Below are positions 41,291 through 52,525 of a stretch of 64,000 bases of DNA, in pieces. Both the position numbers and the translations under genes were made by a program. Origin of the DNA: Candidatus Pantoea haifensis (GTDB lineage Bacteria; Pseudomonadota; Gammaproteobacteria; Enterobacterales; Enterobacteriaceae); assembly GCA_018842655.1 (NCBI GenBank), contig JAGTWN010000004.1, forward strand, positions 744,001 through 808,000, given 5' to 3'. The stretch's first letter is position 1. Each line of letters opens with the position of its first letter. The notes under the pieces are model-generated. The model saw only the letters and a program-made list of their open reading frames with translations, ran no database searches and was not told where the DNA came from.

Positions 41291-42547
41291 ATGACGCTGC
41301 TTGCACTCGGAATCAATCACAAAACTGCCCCTGTCGCTCTGCGCGAACGTGTCGCGTTCGGGCCGGAGACGCTGGAACAGGCTTTGAACAGCCTGTTATC
41401 TCAGCCGATGGTGCAGAGTGGCGTGGTGTTATCGACCTGTAATCGCACCGAGCTTTATCTGAGTGTAGAGCAACAGGCCGATCTGCAAGAGCGACTGGTG
41501 CGCTGGCTGTGTGATTATCATCAGCTCAATGATGAGGATGTCCGCAACAGCCTGTACTGGCATCATGATAATGAAGCGGTAAGCCATTTAATGCGGGTTG
41601 CCAGCGGACTTGACTCGCTGGTACTGGGTGAACCGCAAATTCTGGGCCAGGTCAAAAAAGCCTTTGCTGATTCGCAACGTGGACAGGCGTTGAGCAGTGA
41701 GCTGGAACGTATGTTCCAGAAAACCTTCTCTGTGGCCAAACGGGTACGAACCGAAACTGAGATTGGCTCAAATGCTGTCTCAGTAGCGTTCGCAGCCTGT
41801 ACGCTGGCGCGTCAAATTTTTGAATCTCTCTCGACGGTTAACGTATTACTGGTTGGCGCTGGTGAAACCATTGAGCTGGTGGCGCGTCATTTGCGCGAAC
41901 ATCAGGTGAAAAAACTCATTATCGCTAACCGTACCCGCGAGCGGGCGGAAACGCTGGCGGCTGAAGTGGGTGCAGAAGTGATAAGCCTGGCCGATATTGA
42001 TGCCCGGCTGTCAGAAGCTGACATTATTATCTCCTCAACCGCCAGTCCACTCCCGATTATTGGCAAAGGGATGATGGAGCGCGCGCTGAAAGCCCGCCGT
42101 AATAAGCCCATGCTATTGGTAGATATTGCGGTTCCGCGTGACGTTGAACCTGAAGTAGGCAAATTACCTAACGCGTACCTTTATAGCGTGGATGACTTGC
42201 AGGCGATTATCGAGCAAAATCTGGCGCAGCGCAAAGCAGCGGCAGTGCAGGCCGAAACTATTGTGATACAGGAGAGTGGCGAATTCATGGCATGGCTGCG
42301 TGCACAAGGCGCCGTCAATACCATTCGTGAATATCGCTCACAGGCGGAAGAGGTGCGCGCAGAACTGGAAGGCCGCGCATTACAGGCGTTGCAACAGGGC
42401 GCCGATCCGCAAAAAGTATTGCAAGAGCTGGCACACAAACTAACAAACCGATTGATTCACGCACCAACCAAATCTCTTCAGCAGGCCGCCCGCGATGGCG
42501 ACAGTGAACGCCTGCAGATTTTACGCGACAGTCTGGGTCTCGAGTAG
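41291..42547 (+). CDS. hemA: glutamyl-tRNA reductase
   Basis: 418 residues, identical in length to E. coli HemA. First committed step of haem synthesis: reduces Glu-tRNA to glutamate-1-semialdehyde with NADPH. N-terminal [15 protein letters not shown] carries the degradation-sensitive end; catalytic Cys50 is in [26 protein letters not shown] and the NADPH site [12 protein letters not shown] follow; a C-terminal dimerisation helix is present. First gene of the hemA-prfA-prmC operon; 43 bases to prfA. Reading frame intact. Confidence 0.97.
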   Translation: MTLLALGINHKTAPVALRERVAFGPETLEQALNSLLSQPMVQSGVVLSTCNRTELYLSVEQQADLQERLVRWLCDYHQLNDEDVRNSLYWHHDNEAVSHLMRVASGLDSLVLGEPQILGQVKKAFADSQRGQALSSELERMFQKTFSVAKRVRTETEIGSNAVSVAFAACTLARQIFESLSTVNVLLVGAGETIELVARHLREHQVKKLIIANRTRERAETLAAEVGAEVISLADIDARLSEADIIISSTASPLPIIGKGMMERALKARRNKPMLLVDIAVPRDVEPEVGKLPNAYLYSVDDLQAIIEQNLAQRKAAAVQAETIVIQESGEFMAWLRAQGAVNTIREYRSQAEEVRAELEGRALQALQQGADPQKVLQELAHKLTNRLIHAPTKSLQQAARDGDSERLQILRDSLGLE

Positions 42548-42590
42548 ACCAACCGGCTGTTGCCACCTGTTACGGGAATCCCACATTTAA

Positions 42591-43673
42591 ATGAAAACCT
42601 CTATTGTTGCCAAACTGGAAGCCCTGCAGGAGCGCCACGAAGAAGTGGAAGCCATGCTGGGCGATGCGGCGGTTATCGCCGATCAGGAACGCTTCCGTGC
42701 GCTTTCGCGCGAATATGCTCAACTCAGCGACGTTACGCGCTGTTTCCGTGACTGGCAGCAGGTTCAGGAAGATATTGATACCGCCAAAATGCTGCTCGAC
42801 GATCCTGAAATGCGTGATATGGCGCAGGAAGAGTTACAGCAGGCGCGTGAACAAAGCGAAGTACTGGAACAGCAATTGCAAGTGCTGCTGTTACCAAAAG
42901 ATCCGGATGATGAGCGCGCCTGTTTTATTGAAGTGCGCGCCGGAACAGGCGGGGACGAAGCGGCTATTTTTGCTGGCGATCTGTTCCGCATGTATAGCCG
43001 TTACGCAGAAGCACGCCGCTGGCGGGTTGAAATTGTCAGTGCCAACGAGGGCGAGCATGGCGGTTACAAAGAGATCATTGCGCGCATTATTGGTGACGGA
43101 GCCTATGGCCGGTTCAAATTTGAGTCTGGCGGTCATCGCGTGCAGCGCGTACCTGAAACCGAATCGCAGGGCCGTATCCACACCTCGGCATGCACCGTGG
43201 CGGTGATGCCTGAATTACCCGAAGCGGAAATGCCAGAAATTAATGCCGGCGATCTGAAAATTGATACGTTCCGCTCATCGGGCGCAGGCGGTCAGCACGT
43301 TAACACCACTGACTCCGCGATCCGTATTACCCACTTACCTACCGGCATTGTGGTTGAATGTCAGGATGAGCGTTCACAGCATAAAAACAAAGCCAAAGCT
43401 CTGGCGGTGTTAGGCGCACGTATCCATGCGGCCGAGATGGCCAGGCGCCAGGCAGCCGAAGCCAGCACGCGTCGCAATTTGTTAGGTAGCGGCGATCGTT
43501 CCGATCGTATTCGGACCTATAACTTCCCGCAGGGGCGCGTCACCGATCATCGTATTAACCTGACAATCTATCGTCTGGATGAAACGATGGAAGGCAAACT
43601 GGAAAGCCTGATTGAGCCAATCGTGCAGGAATATCAGGCCGATCAGCTGGCGGCGCTGGCTGGGCAGGATTAA
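42591..43673 (+). CDS. prfA: peptide chain release factor 1
   Basis: 360 residues. Reads UAA and UAG stop codons. Domain 1 is helical ([16 protein letters not shown]), the codon-recognition region follows, and the catalytic GGQ lies in [15 protein letters not shown], which PrmC methylates. The C-terminal [18 protein letters not shown] is conserved. It overlaps the prmC start by one base (TAATG), linking substrate and modifier. Intact. Confidence 0.97.
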   Translation: MKTSIVAKLEALQERHEEVEAMLGDAAVIADQERFRALSREYAQLSDVTRCFRDWQQVQEDIDTAKMLLDDPEMRDMAQEELQQAREQSEVLEQQLQVLLLPKDPDDERACFIEVRAGTGGDEAAIFAGDLFRMYSRYAEARRWRVEIVSANEGEHGGYKEIIARIIGDGAYGRFKFESGGHRVQRVPETESQGRIHTSACTVAVMPELPEAEMPEINAGDLKIDTFRSSGAGGQHVNTTDSAIRITHLPTGIVVECQDERSQHKNKAKALAVLGARIHAAEMARRQAAEASTRRNLLGSGDRSDRIRTYNFPQGRVTDHRINLTIYRLDETMEGKLESLIEPIVQEYQADQLAALAGQD

Positions 43674-44505
43674 TGGATATTCGTCACTGGCTGAAACAGG
43701 CCGTTGCCACGCTTTGTGGTGGCGACAGCCCTAAGCGTGACGCTGAAATCCTGCTGAGTTTTGTCACCGGTAAATCGCGCAGTTGGCTCATCGCCTTCGA
43801 TGAAACGTTGTTAAGCGACGCACAGTTAACGCAGCTCAATGTATTGCTGGCGCGTCGTGCGCAGGGTGAACCAGTGGCACATTTGGTTGGCGAACGCGAG
43901 TTCTGGTCGTTGCCGCTGCGCGTGAATGATGCCACGCTGATCCCACGGCCCGATACGGAAATTCTGGTTGAACAGGCACTGGCAAGATTGCCTGCCGCAC
44001 CGACCCGCATACTGGATCTGGGCACCGGTACCGGCGCTATCGCTCTGGCCATTGCCAGTGAGCGGCCCGATTGTCAAATTATGGGCGTTGATCGCATCGA
44101 CGCTGCCGTCGCCCTGGCCACGGAGAATGCGGAACGACTCGCCCTCAGCAACGTCACGTTTGCGCTGAGTCACTGGTTCCGCGATCTTCCTTCTTCTCGC
44201 TACGATCTCATCGTAAGCAATCCCCCTATATCGACAGCAACGATGAACATCTCTCGCAGGGAGATGTCCGCTTTGAACCGCGCAGTGCGCTGGTGGCTGA
44301 AGAGTCGGGCCTGGCTGATTTACGCGCCCTGATCGAACAGGCCCCGGACTGGCTGCTGGCGGGCGGCTGGTTATTGCTGGAGCATGGCTGGCAGCAGGGC
44401 GAGGCGGTGCGTCAAATGATGATGCAACAGGGCTATCAGGCCGTCGCCACAGCAAATGATTATGGCGGCAACCCACGTGTCACTTATGGACAAATAGTCA
44501 ATTAA
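43673..44505 (+). CDS. prmC: release factor glutamine methyltransferase PrmC; frameshifted
   Basis: About 277 residues after repair. It methylates the Gln of the GGQ motif in RF1 and RF2. SAM motif: ILDLGTGTGAIALAIA (about 113-128). The catalytic NPPY is split: C5 44222-44226 lacks one C, and restoring it gives SNPPYIDSNDEHL then GDVRFEPRSALVAEESG. The C-terminal part (44293 on) is normal. Given its near-essential role, a sequencing error is likely. Confidence 0.95.
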
Positions 44506-44516
44506 AAGGAAAGCAG

Positions 44517-44914
44517 ATGTTTGCTTATTACCCAGTCATCAAAAATCTCCACCTGATTACGGTAGCGATAACGATTCTTTTTTCCTGGTACGTTTTTACT
44601 GGCAGCGCAGCGGTTCAGCGATGCTGGCGCGCCGTTGGGTGCGCATTTTACCGCACGTCAACGATACGCTGCTGCTGGTGACCGGGGTAATGTTAGTGCT
44701 GATCACTCATTTCTATCCCTTTTCTCCACAAGGAAGCTGGCTGACTGAGAAGCTTTTAGGCGTTATTATCTATATCGCCTTAGCTTCCGTGGCCTTAAGT
44801 CGCCGTCCGCGAACTGACCGCACGCGCTGGATCGCTTTTAGTGTGGCAGCCATTGCGCTGGTGATCGTCATCTCGCTGGCGGTGAGTAAAATGCCGTTAT
44901 TGGGGATAGTATGA
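44517..44914 (+). CDS. sirB2: SirB2 family membrane protein; frameshifted
   Basis: About 132 residues after repair, four membrane helices. MFAYYPVIKNLHLITVAIT starts the protein; T6 44578-44583 lacks one T, and adding it joins ILF to FLVRFYWQRSGSAMLARRW. RILPHVNDTLLL and HFYPFSPQGSWLTEKLLG are typical of SirB2 (YchQ). Function unknown; always in the hemA-kdsA cluster. Ends with an ATGA overlap to sirB1. Confidence 0.9.
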
Positions 44915-45720
44915 CCTCGAATGAACAATTAGATTTTAGCCAGACGCCGCTGTGTGAAGCGGTGATTGGCGCTACGCTCGTCATCCGCGCCGATTTCCCG
45001 GCGCTGACAGTAGAAGAGCAATTAGCGGCCCTGGTTGCTGAAGCGCGCGAATATGTGCGTAGCGAGCAGGACGCCGATTTACAACTGGGAAAGCTGCTTG
45101 AACTGTTTTATGACCAGTGGGGATTTGGCGGTGCCAGCGGTATCTATAATCTGTCTGATGCGTTATGGCTGGATAAAGTATTAAAAACACGACAGGGAAC
45201 GGCGGTTTCACTGGGTGTCATTCTGCTGCATATCGCGGCTGAATTAGAGTTACCTTTAATGCCAGTGATTTTCCCGACGCAACTTATATTGCGTGCCGAC
45301 TGGATTGACGGCGACAAATGGTTGATCAACCCTTTTAATGGTGAAACGCTGGATACGCATACGCTCGAAGTATGGTTGAAAGGCAACATCAGCCCGACAG
45401 CGCGTTTATACGACGACGATCTTGATGAGGCGAAAACGGTCAGCGTCATGCGTAAACTGCTGGACACACTGAAAGCCGCGCTGATGGAAGAGAAACAAAT
45501 GGAGCTGGCACTCAACGTAAGCCAGGTGCTGTTGCGTATTGATCCTGATGATCCCTATGAAATTCGCGATCGCGGTCTGATCTATGCTCAGCTTGAATGC
45601 GAACATATCGCCTTAAATGATTTAACCTACTTCGTTGAGCAGTGTCCTGAAGATCCCGTCAGCGAAATGATTAAAGTGCAGATACACGCAATCGAACAAA
45701 AACAAGTGACGCTTCACTAA
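44911..45720 (+). CDS. sirB1: SirB1 family protein (transglutaminase-like/TPR)
   Basis: 269 residues. A transglutaminase-like core (LLELFYDQWGFGGASGIYNLSDALW and GTAVSLGVILLHIAAELEL) is followed by a TPR-like C-terminus (LALNVSQVLLRIDPDDPYEIRDRGLI). The catalytic Cys of classical transglutaminases is not evident in the GTAVSLG segment, so enzymatic activity is doubtful. Known as YchA/SirB1; its role is unsettled. Translationally coupled to sirB2. Confidence 0.92.
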   Translation: MTSNEQLDFSQTPLCEAVIGATLVIRADFPALTVEEQLAALVAEAREYVRSEQDADLQLGKLLELFYDQWGFGGASGIYNLSDALWLDKVLKTRQGTAVSLGVILLHIAAELELPLMPVIFPTQLILRADWIDGDKWLINPFNGETLDTHTLEVWLKGNISPTARLYDDDLDEAKTVSVMRKLLDTLKAALMEEKQMELALNVSQVLLRIDPDDPYEIRDRGLIYAQLECEHIALNDLTYFVEQCPEDPVSEMIKVQIHAIEQKQVTLH

Positions 45721-45736
45721 GCGGACACATTATTAA

Positions 45737-46599
<863 letters not shown>

Positions 46600-46615
46600 T
46601 CCTGCGCCCGGAAAA

Positions 46616-46643
46616 GAAAAAGAGCGAATGTTCGCTCTTTTTT
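46616..46643. terminator. rho-independent terminator after kdsA
   Basis: AAAAAGAGCGAA / TTCGCTCTTTTTT hairpin between convergent kdsA and chaA, working on both strands. Confidence 0.85.
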
Positions 46644-46662
46644 CGTCTTAATTAAGCCTTAA

Positions 46663-47753
46663 TCACAGCATGATGGTAATCAAATAACCTGCAAACAAGG
46701 CCAGATGGGCCGCTCCGTTAAGAACGTTTGTCCGTCCGGTTGAGAACGAGATTTGGCACAGAATCAGCGACGCCATCATGATGACCATTTGTGGCGGCTC
46801 AAGGCCGAAAATTAATTCCTGATTTGTCAGCGTAGCAATAATTGTTACCGCCGGAACCGTAAGGGATATGGTGGCCAGCACCGAACCGAAAAACAGGTTC
46901 ATTGCACGCTGCACCTGATTCATCAAAACCGCTTTGATTGCGCCTAATCCTTCAGGCGAAAGGATCAGCAACGCCACCAGGAAGCCGGTAAATTGCTGCG
47001 GTGCGTTCAGTTCCGTCAGCAGATATTCCAGCGTATTAGCGTTCATTTTCGTTACGGCAATGACTGCAATAAGGTGGATAATCAGCCAAACGGTATGCCA
47101 GAGGCTACTGTGCGCAGAGGGTTTACCGTGATGAGGATCGCCATCGTCGCTTTCATCTTCGTGCTCATAAACAAACAGGCTTTGGTGCGTTTTCGTCTGG
47201 ATCAGCAAAAAACGCCATACATTGCGGCAGAAATCGCTGCAATCAGTAGTGCCTGGGTAGGGGTAAAATTACCGCCAGGCAGCGCATTAGGAAACACCAG
47301 CACTAAAATGCCTAACGGAAAAATCGCGATCAGATACTGTTTCACGCCAGCCAGATTGACGTACTGCGTAGCAAACTTACGCCCGCCGAGTAACAACGCA
47401 AAACCAACCAATCCACCGGTGACAATCATAATGATGGAATAGAGTGTATCGCGCATCAAACCCGGCGCGGCATCGCCTGTTGCCATTAGCGCCGAGATCA
47501 AACTTACCTCAAGGATCACCACCGATAAACTGAGGATAAGCGAGCCGTAGGGTTCACCGAGGCGATGCGCCAGTACATCAGCATGACGAACCACGCTGAA
47601 TGCACTGCTGAGTATGGCCACAAGAGCCAGTAAATTGATGCCGACGATGAGGGGAAACGATGTTTGCCCGCTAAAGAAATAAAGAACACCCAGCGTAATA
47701 AGGGGAAATATCAGCGAGAATTCCTTGTGGCGTGTTTTTTCATGTGTTGGCAT
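46663..47753 (-). CDS. chaA: Na+/H+ and K+/H+ (Ca2+/H+) antiporter ChaA; frameshifted
   Basis: About 363 residues after repair, ten to eleven helices of the CaCA exchanger family. LGEPYGSLILSLSVVILEVS is alpha-repeat 1 with its key Glu; an acidic cytoplasmic loop (YEHEDESDDGD) and alpha-repeat 2 (LLILSPEGLGAIKAVLMNQV) follow. It exports cations under alkaline or salt stress. The break is in A6 47207-47212; one more base joins YGVF to LLIQTKTHQ. Divergent from chaB. Confidence 0.94.
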
Positions 47754-48125
47754 TCACCCTCCTTTTAAGCGGTACAACATGACCGGACAGAAATAGTGCT
47801 CCTGTCAAATATAATGAAATTTATAACCAGAAACAGTTTATCTTTCTGATATTACAAAATGTGAACCTTTACTTCTTTTTACTTTTTCATCTGGGTGATG
47901 CGAAAGGGGATTAAAAACCAATTTTTATGATTAAATGATTAAAAATCAGTATGTTGATGTAAAAGAAAAAATTGAAATCATCTCATTTTCGGCCTTAAAG
48001 AGCCTTAATAAGTGATTTTTAATTCGTTTAGGTTTTGTTTAGCAAAAAACATTGCCGTTATGCACGGTTTGTCATTTCGGCGATATCAGCCAAAATTAAG
48101 GATAGCTGATAACCAAGGAGGAATT
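47754..48125. promoter_or_regulatory. chaA/chaB divergent intergenic region
   Basis: 372 bases, strongly AT-rich in the middle (47800-48000) with several A and T tracts. It should hold both promoters. A ribosome site AAGGAGG lies just before chaB. No small ORF or known RNA is recognised, and no toxin-antitoxin RNA locus of the E. coli ldr type is evident. Confidence 0.5.
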
Positions 48126-48355
48126 ATGCCTTACGATAGCCGAAGCGACCTGCCAGACAACGTTAAACATGTTTTACCTGCCCACGCGCAGGATATTTAT
48201 CAGAAAGCGTTTAACAGCGCCTGGTCACAATATAAAGACGAGGATGATCGTCGCGGCGATGAATCTCGTGAAGAAGTGGCGCATAAAGTCGCCTGGTCAG
48301 CAGTGAAAAAGAGTATGAAAAGGGTGAGGACGATAAGTGGCATCCGAAAGACTGA
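48126..48355 (+). CDS. chaB: cation transport regulator ChaB; frameshifted
   Basis: 76 residues after repair. MPYDSRSDLPDNVKHVLPAH and AHKVAWSAVK match E. coli ChaB closely. A single base is missing in A5 48306-48310; adding it gives VKKEYEKGEDDKWHPKD and a stop at 48353-48355, the normal length. As given, the frame would instead run to 48422 through the terminator. A proposed modulator of ChaA; mechanism unclear. Confidence 0.92.
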
Positions 48356-48368
48356 ATCTTCTCCTCTT

Positions 48369-48403
48369 AAAAGGGCCAGAAAAATCTGGCCCTTTTCTTT
48401 TTT
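48369..48403 (+). terminator. rho-independent terminator after chaB
   Basis: Perfect 12-base stem AAAAGGGCCAGA / TCTGGCCCTTTT with a 4-base loop, followed by CTTTTTT. Confidence 0.85.
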
Positions 48404-48561
48404 ATTTCTTAATTTTTTTTAACTTGTGACCTTAATCACCCTTGAAACCCTCAATAAAAATGAATTAATGTCGTTTTAATGAACGAGGCGCCAGGCCGTT
48501 TCAACTCAGTCAAACAGAGGAGTTTTCCGAACGGGATGTCAGAAGCATCGAGGAGGTCAGA

Positions 48562-49238
48562 TTGTTAACCCGGGAATTTTTATTAAAAGCGGATTGTAAG
48601 ACGTCATTCGGTGATATCGAAGAGACGCTGTTGTGGAGCTGCGAACAACGGGCTGCTTCACTGGCTGCCACGCTGGCATGTCGTCCCGATCACAGCCCGG
48701 TCTGGATCTTCGGCTATGGTTCCCTGATGTGGAATCCCATTTTTGAAGCGGATGAAGTTGCATCGGGGTCGCTGGAAGGCTGGCATCGTGCGTTCTGTTT
48801 GCGCCTGATCGCGGGGCGCGGTACATCCAGCCATCCTGGCCGTATGCTGGCCCTGAAAGAGGGGGCAGAACCAGCGGGTTAGCGTTTCGCCTGCCTGAAG
48901 CTCGTCTGCATGAAGAGCTTGAGCTTCTGTGGAAGCGCGAAATGATTACCGGCTGCTATTTACCCACCTGGTGTGAGCTAACGCTGGAGGACGGGCGCAG
49001 CGTGACGGCCCTGGCTTTTATCATGGATCCGCGCCATCCACTGTATGAATCTGATACTTGCCCTGATGCGGTTGCACCGTTGATTGCAGCAGCGACCGGA
49101 CCGCTTGGATCAAATGCGCAGTATCTGTTTTCGCTGGAACAGGAACTGGCGAAGCGCGGCATGGAAGAGGAGAGTCTGAGTCGCCTGGCGCATCAGGTTC
49201 GTGCGCTACAAACCTGCGTAAGCCAGGCTCAGGGTTAA
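48562..49238 (+). CDS. chaC: glutathione-specific gamma-glutamylcyclotransferase ChaC; frameshifted
   Basis: About 226 residues after repair, TTG start at 48562 with GAGGAGG upstream. VWIFGYGSLMWNP is the substrate-binding loop of the ChaC family; REMITGCYLPTWCELTLEDG and FIMDPRHPLYESDT follow. It cleaves glutathione to 5-oxoproline and Cys-Gly in the cytoplasm. The break is in G5 48861-48865; one G restores KEGGRTSGLAFRLPEA. Separated from chaB by a terminator, so it has its own promoter. Confidence 0.94.
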
Positions 49239-49252
49239 AACAGTTCCACAAC

Positions 49253-49300
49253 GGCCAGGGCATTGCGTCAAAGAGATTTTACCGACGCAATGCCCTGGCC
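49253..49300. repeat. 17-base perfect inverted repeat at the edge of the T6SS-like locus
   Basis: Arms 49253-49269 and 49284-49300 (GGCCAGGGCATTGCGTC and its complement) are separated by 14 bases. It lies between the stops of chaC and ppkA, so it may be a transcription terminator for both, although no T-run follows. Confidence 0.7.
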
Positions 49301-49309
49301 ACAGCAACG

Positions 49310-50739
49310 TTAATTGCCTGGATTAATCAACCACGTGCCGGGTTTATCAATCGTCAGCGATTGCGCATGCGTCACGCTGCCGCTGTGCACCTCAATACGA
49401 TACTCGCCAGCACCCAGATTCAATGCAGCGAAACCACTGCTGCCCGGCTTTACTTCCAGCGGCTGTCCATTGAGCACCACGTTATCGCCAGCCGCCAGTT
49501 TGAGATAGACGGTGGCCAGTGCCAAAGGTACGGCGGCAACGCTGCTGGTGGAAGAGGGGCTGAGGAGGCTGCTGGCGCACTCGCCACAGCCGGTTCATCG
49601 CTACGCTGGTTAACCAGCCAGACAACGACCGCGACAGCGAGCAGCGCCACAGCGGCAACCGAGAGTAGACCGGGCGACAGGCGACGCACATTGCGTGGCG
49701 TAACCGGTTCAACCGTCGAGGCGCCATGATTGACGGCCATCACCAGCGGAGCAACCGGCTCAACGGGCTGCTCCGGCTCTTCTGCCGCAGGGTGCGGCTC
49801 GGCTGCGAGTTTGAGGCTGTTTACCACCGCTTCCACGTCACTCACCGGCAAATCCAGCAGGGCAGCGAAAGCGTCAACGCTTTGCGGTCGATCGCCGGGC
49901 TTCATGGCCAGAGCGCAGTCAATTGCGTGAAGCAATGACAGGGAATAACCTTCTGGCTTGCGTTCCACCAGAGGTTGATAATTATCTTCAATGCAGCGTA
50001 CAACGCTGACCGGCGGTGGATTGTGAGTGATCAGGCTGTGCAGCACGGCACCAAGGGCGTAGATATCGGTCCAGGGACCCTGTTCCACTTCACCTTCTTC
50101 ACTGTACTGTTCAATCGGCGCAAAGCCTGGCTTAAGCATGATCTCCGTTTCATCAGAGAGGTTGCCAATCTCTTTACGCGCTGAGCCAAAATCGAGCAGC
50201 ACCGGCAGCTGATTTTCCTGAATTTGAATATTATCCAGCGAAATATCACGGTGAAGATAACCAGCCTGATGAATGGTACTAATGGCACCCAGCAGGGGCG
50301 GCAACAGCCGACGGATCCAGGCTTCAGAAATCGACTCCGGGCTGGTAATTTGCCACTCTTTTAGCGTCATGCCACTGTAGTAAAGCGTGCCCATGTAGGC
50401 CGTGCCGTTCTCTTCCCAGAAACGCAGCACGTGCAGCAAGCCGGGATGATTAAAGCGAGCCAGCAGGCGAGCTTCCTGAATAAAACTGCTGAGGCCGGCG
50501 TTAAACAATTTCTGAAAACGCTCGCCACGCAGCTCAAGCGATAAATCGGCGTTACGTAGCGCCAGCGAAACTGGCATATATTCTTTAATCGCGATCGTAC
50601 GCTCGAGCTGATGGTCCCATGCGCGGTAGACAATGCCGAAGCCGCCGCCGCCAATCACTTCCTTGATCTCAAATTCATTAAATCGGTAGCCGTCAGGCAA
50701 AGCATTGGGCACCGTTTTTTGATTATCATTAGCCGACAT
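49310..50739 (-). CDS. ppkA: T6SS-associated serine/threonine protein kinase PpkA; frameshifted
   Basis: About 476 residues after repair. Kinase domain (about 20-295): glycine loop GGGGFG (30-35), VAIK-type Lys52, HRD loop HRDISLDN (163-170), DFGSA (183-187) and GFAPIEQY activation segment. A single membrane helix lies at 357-376, then a short periplasmic domain (LALATVYLKLAAGDNVVLNG). The break is in G4 49556-49559; adding one base joins SSAP to SSTSSVAAVPLALA. In known T6SS, PpkA phosphorylates Fha to switch the machine on. It is last in this minus-strand cluster. Confidence 0.88.
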
Positions 50740-50781
50740 AGTGAACTCTCTGAACACTGCCTGTTCGCCAGGCTGCGATAA

Positions 50782-51735
50782 TTAATTAATGTTACGCCAG
50801 GCACCAATCGCCGGATCAACCAGATCCGCATGCAGGGTGTCGATGAGTAACACATTCACTTTTTGCTGTGGCATGAAATGCGACGCCCAAAGGCCGCGCA
50901 AGGTTTCAACTTGCGTTTTCATTGCGTCAACGTCCTGTTGCGCACTCTTTTTATCCATTTGTATTAACAGCGTCCCGTTAAAGCGCCAGAGATGCTGTTG
51001 CGCATCGAACGGCAGCACCAGCCAGCTCCCGGTGGCATCTTTGTGCGTGACGATCATGCGCTGATTATTGGCAGAAACCACCTCAAGCGCATTGCCGCTA
51101 ATGGTCAGGTTAGCAATCGGGTAGCCTTGATAGAACGTGACAGGCACCGCTACCGATTGGCCTGCATTGTTGATTGTCAGGCTGCTTTTGCCCTCAACCC
51201 AGCCATCAGGTGAGCACTGTTGCTTGCTGACATCAGGTATAAACATCGCTTCGGCATTGTTATCCCATGCGGTGCGGAAATGGCAGCCGCTTGGCAGATC
51301 AAAATGCTGCAGGGGCGTGCTGTCTGCCGGGCGTGATAAATCAAGCGGGGCCGCGTTGCTCTCGCTGGCACTGGCTGTGGCATCGGCCATCACGATGGGA
51401 CGCCAGTTTTGCAATTTGCTGGCGCTACCGCTGGCTAATACGCCACCCTCTTTATCGGTCATCTGCCAAGGCAATAGATCCAGCGCACCGCATTGATTCG
51501 CTAACAGCGTGCCCACGCGCGGTAAAAAGGTTGTCAGTATGGCTGAATCTTTGCTTTTACCCGAAACAATGCGCAGGGGCAGTGTCTCTTTACACCAGTC
51601 GTCAGGCGCTTTACTCACCACATTATCGATATAGACCTCTAACGCCAGACTCGGCGAATAAACCACACGGTAATCTTCAGCCTGGGCGTGAAAGGCGATC
51701 AGCATAGTGGCGATGCCGGGCAACCACAATTTCAT
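50782..51735 (-). CDS. exported protein of the T6SS-like locus, unknown function
   Basis: 317 residues from ATG 51735, with AAGGA upstream. A Sec signal (MKLWLPGIATMLIAFHAQAE) cleaves near residue 19. The mature protein is beta-rich (VPVTFYQGYPIANLTISGNALEVV), contains four to six cysteines and ends in a helical region (QQDVDAMKTQVETLRGLWAS). It lies between ppkA and pppA with 42- and 14-base gaps, so it belongs to the operon. Periplasmic location next to the PpkA sensor domain suggests a partner role; I do not recognise the family. Confidence 0.65.
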   Translation of the reverse strand: MKLWLPGIATMLIAFHAQAEDYRVVYSPSLALEVYIDNVVSKAPDDWCKETLPLRIVSGKSKDSAILTTFLPRVGTLLANQCGALDLLPWQMTDKEGGVLASGSASKLQNWRPIVMADATASASESNAAPLDLSRPADSTPLQHFDLPSGCHFRTAWDNNAEAMFIPDVSKQQCSPDGWVEGKSSLTINNAGQSVAVPVTFYQGYPIANLTISGNALEVVSANNQRMIVTHKDATGSWLVLPFDAQQHLWRFNGTLLIQMDKKSAQQDVDAMKTQVETLRGLWASHFMPQQKVNVLLIDTLHADLVDPAIGAWRNIN

Positions 51736-51749
51736 AAGAATCCTTGGAA

Positions 51750-52525
51750 TCAATAACGAGGCGGCAGAAAACGTGCCGAATCAGCCAACGAATAGAGCAG
51801 GGTGGCTTCCTGCGGTTCACCAATCCAGACAGCCAGTGCGCTCAGGTTATCTTTTTTATGCTGCGGCTGACGGCTTCTTCCATTAAGGCTAACCACTCTT
51901 CGCAGGCATTTACCATTCGTAACGCTTGCTCCATCTCGCGGGTGGTCAGGTTTAGCCAAAAGCCATCGGTACAGACTAAAAAGGCATCCCCGTCTTCCAG
52001 CGTGATCGTTTCAGAGAACGTCACCGGACGAGCCGGTTTAGCGCCCAGCGCATTATAAAGTAAATTACTGTTGATACCGGTATTTTCATAGCCCGCTTCT
52101 TTCAATTGTTGCGCCAGGCTGTGATCGCGAGTGACATCATGCAGCCTGCCATGGCGGAAATGATAAACCCGGCTGTCACCCGCGTGCGCCCACCAGGCAC
52201 ACTGTTTTTCACGGTCAATAAACAACGCGGCAAGAGTGGTGCTCATGCGTGAAAATTTCGGACTTTTACCTTGCGCCTGATGCAGTAAAGTACGGCATTG
52301 CTCAATCGCACGCTGGGTGATAACAGGTGAAAACGGGCCGTTCTCTTTTAACTGACTGATTAAATTGTCGCGTACCAGCTGAGCGGCCTGTTCACCGCCC
52401 GGCAAACCTGCCACACCGTCACACACCACAAAACAGGCTTTATCGTCACCCAGTTCTGCGCCGGTGCGATCTTGATTTTCATCACGCAATCCCTGCTGGC
52501 AACGGCTGGAAAAGGCTATTTTCAT
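51750..52525 (-). CDS. pppA: T6SS-associated PP2C-type protein phosphatase PppA; frameshifted at the C-terminus
   Basis: About 258 residues. PP2C metal and core motifs: RDENQDRT (14-21), CDGVAGLPGGE (35-45), MSTTLAALFID, HAGDSRVYHF (114-123) and CTDGFW (185-190). It removes phosphate from Fha and counteracts PpkA. The break is in T6 51852-51857; one more base joins SRSIKK to DNLSALAVWIG. The ATG overlaps the fha stop by 4 bases, so the switch proteins are co-translated. Confidence 0.9.
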
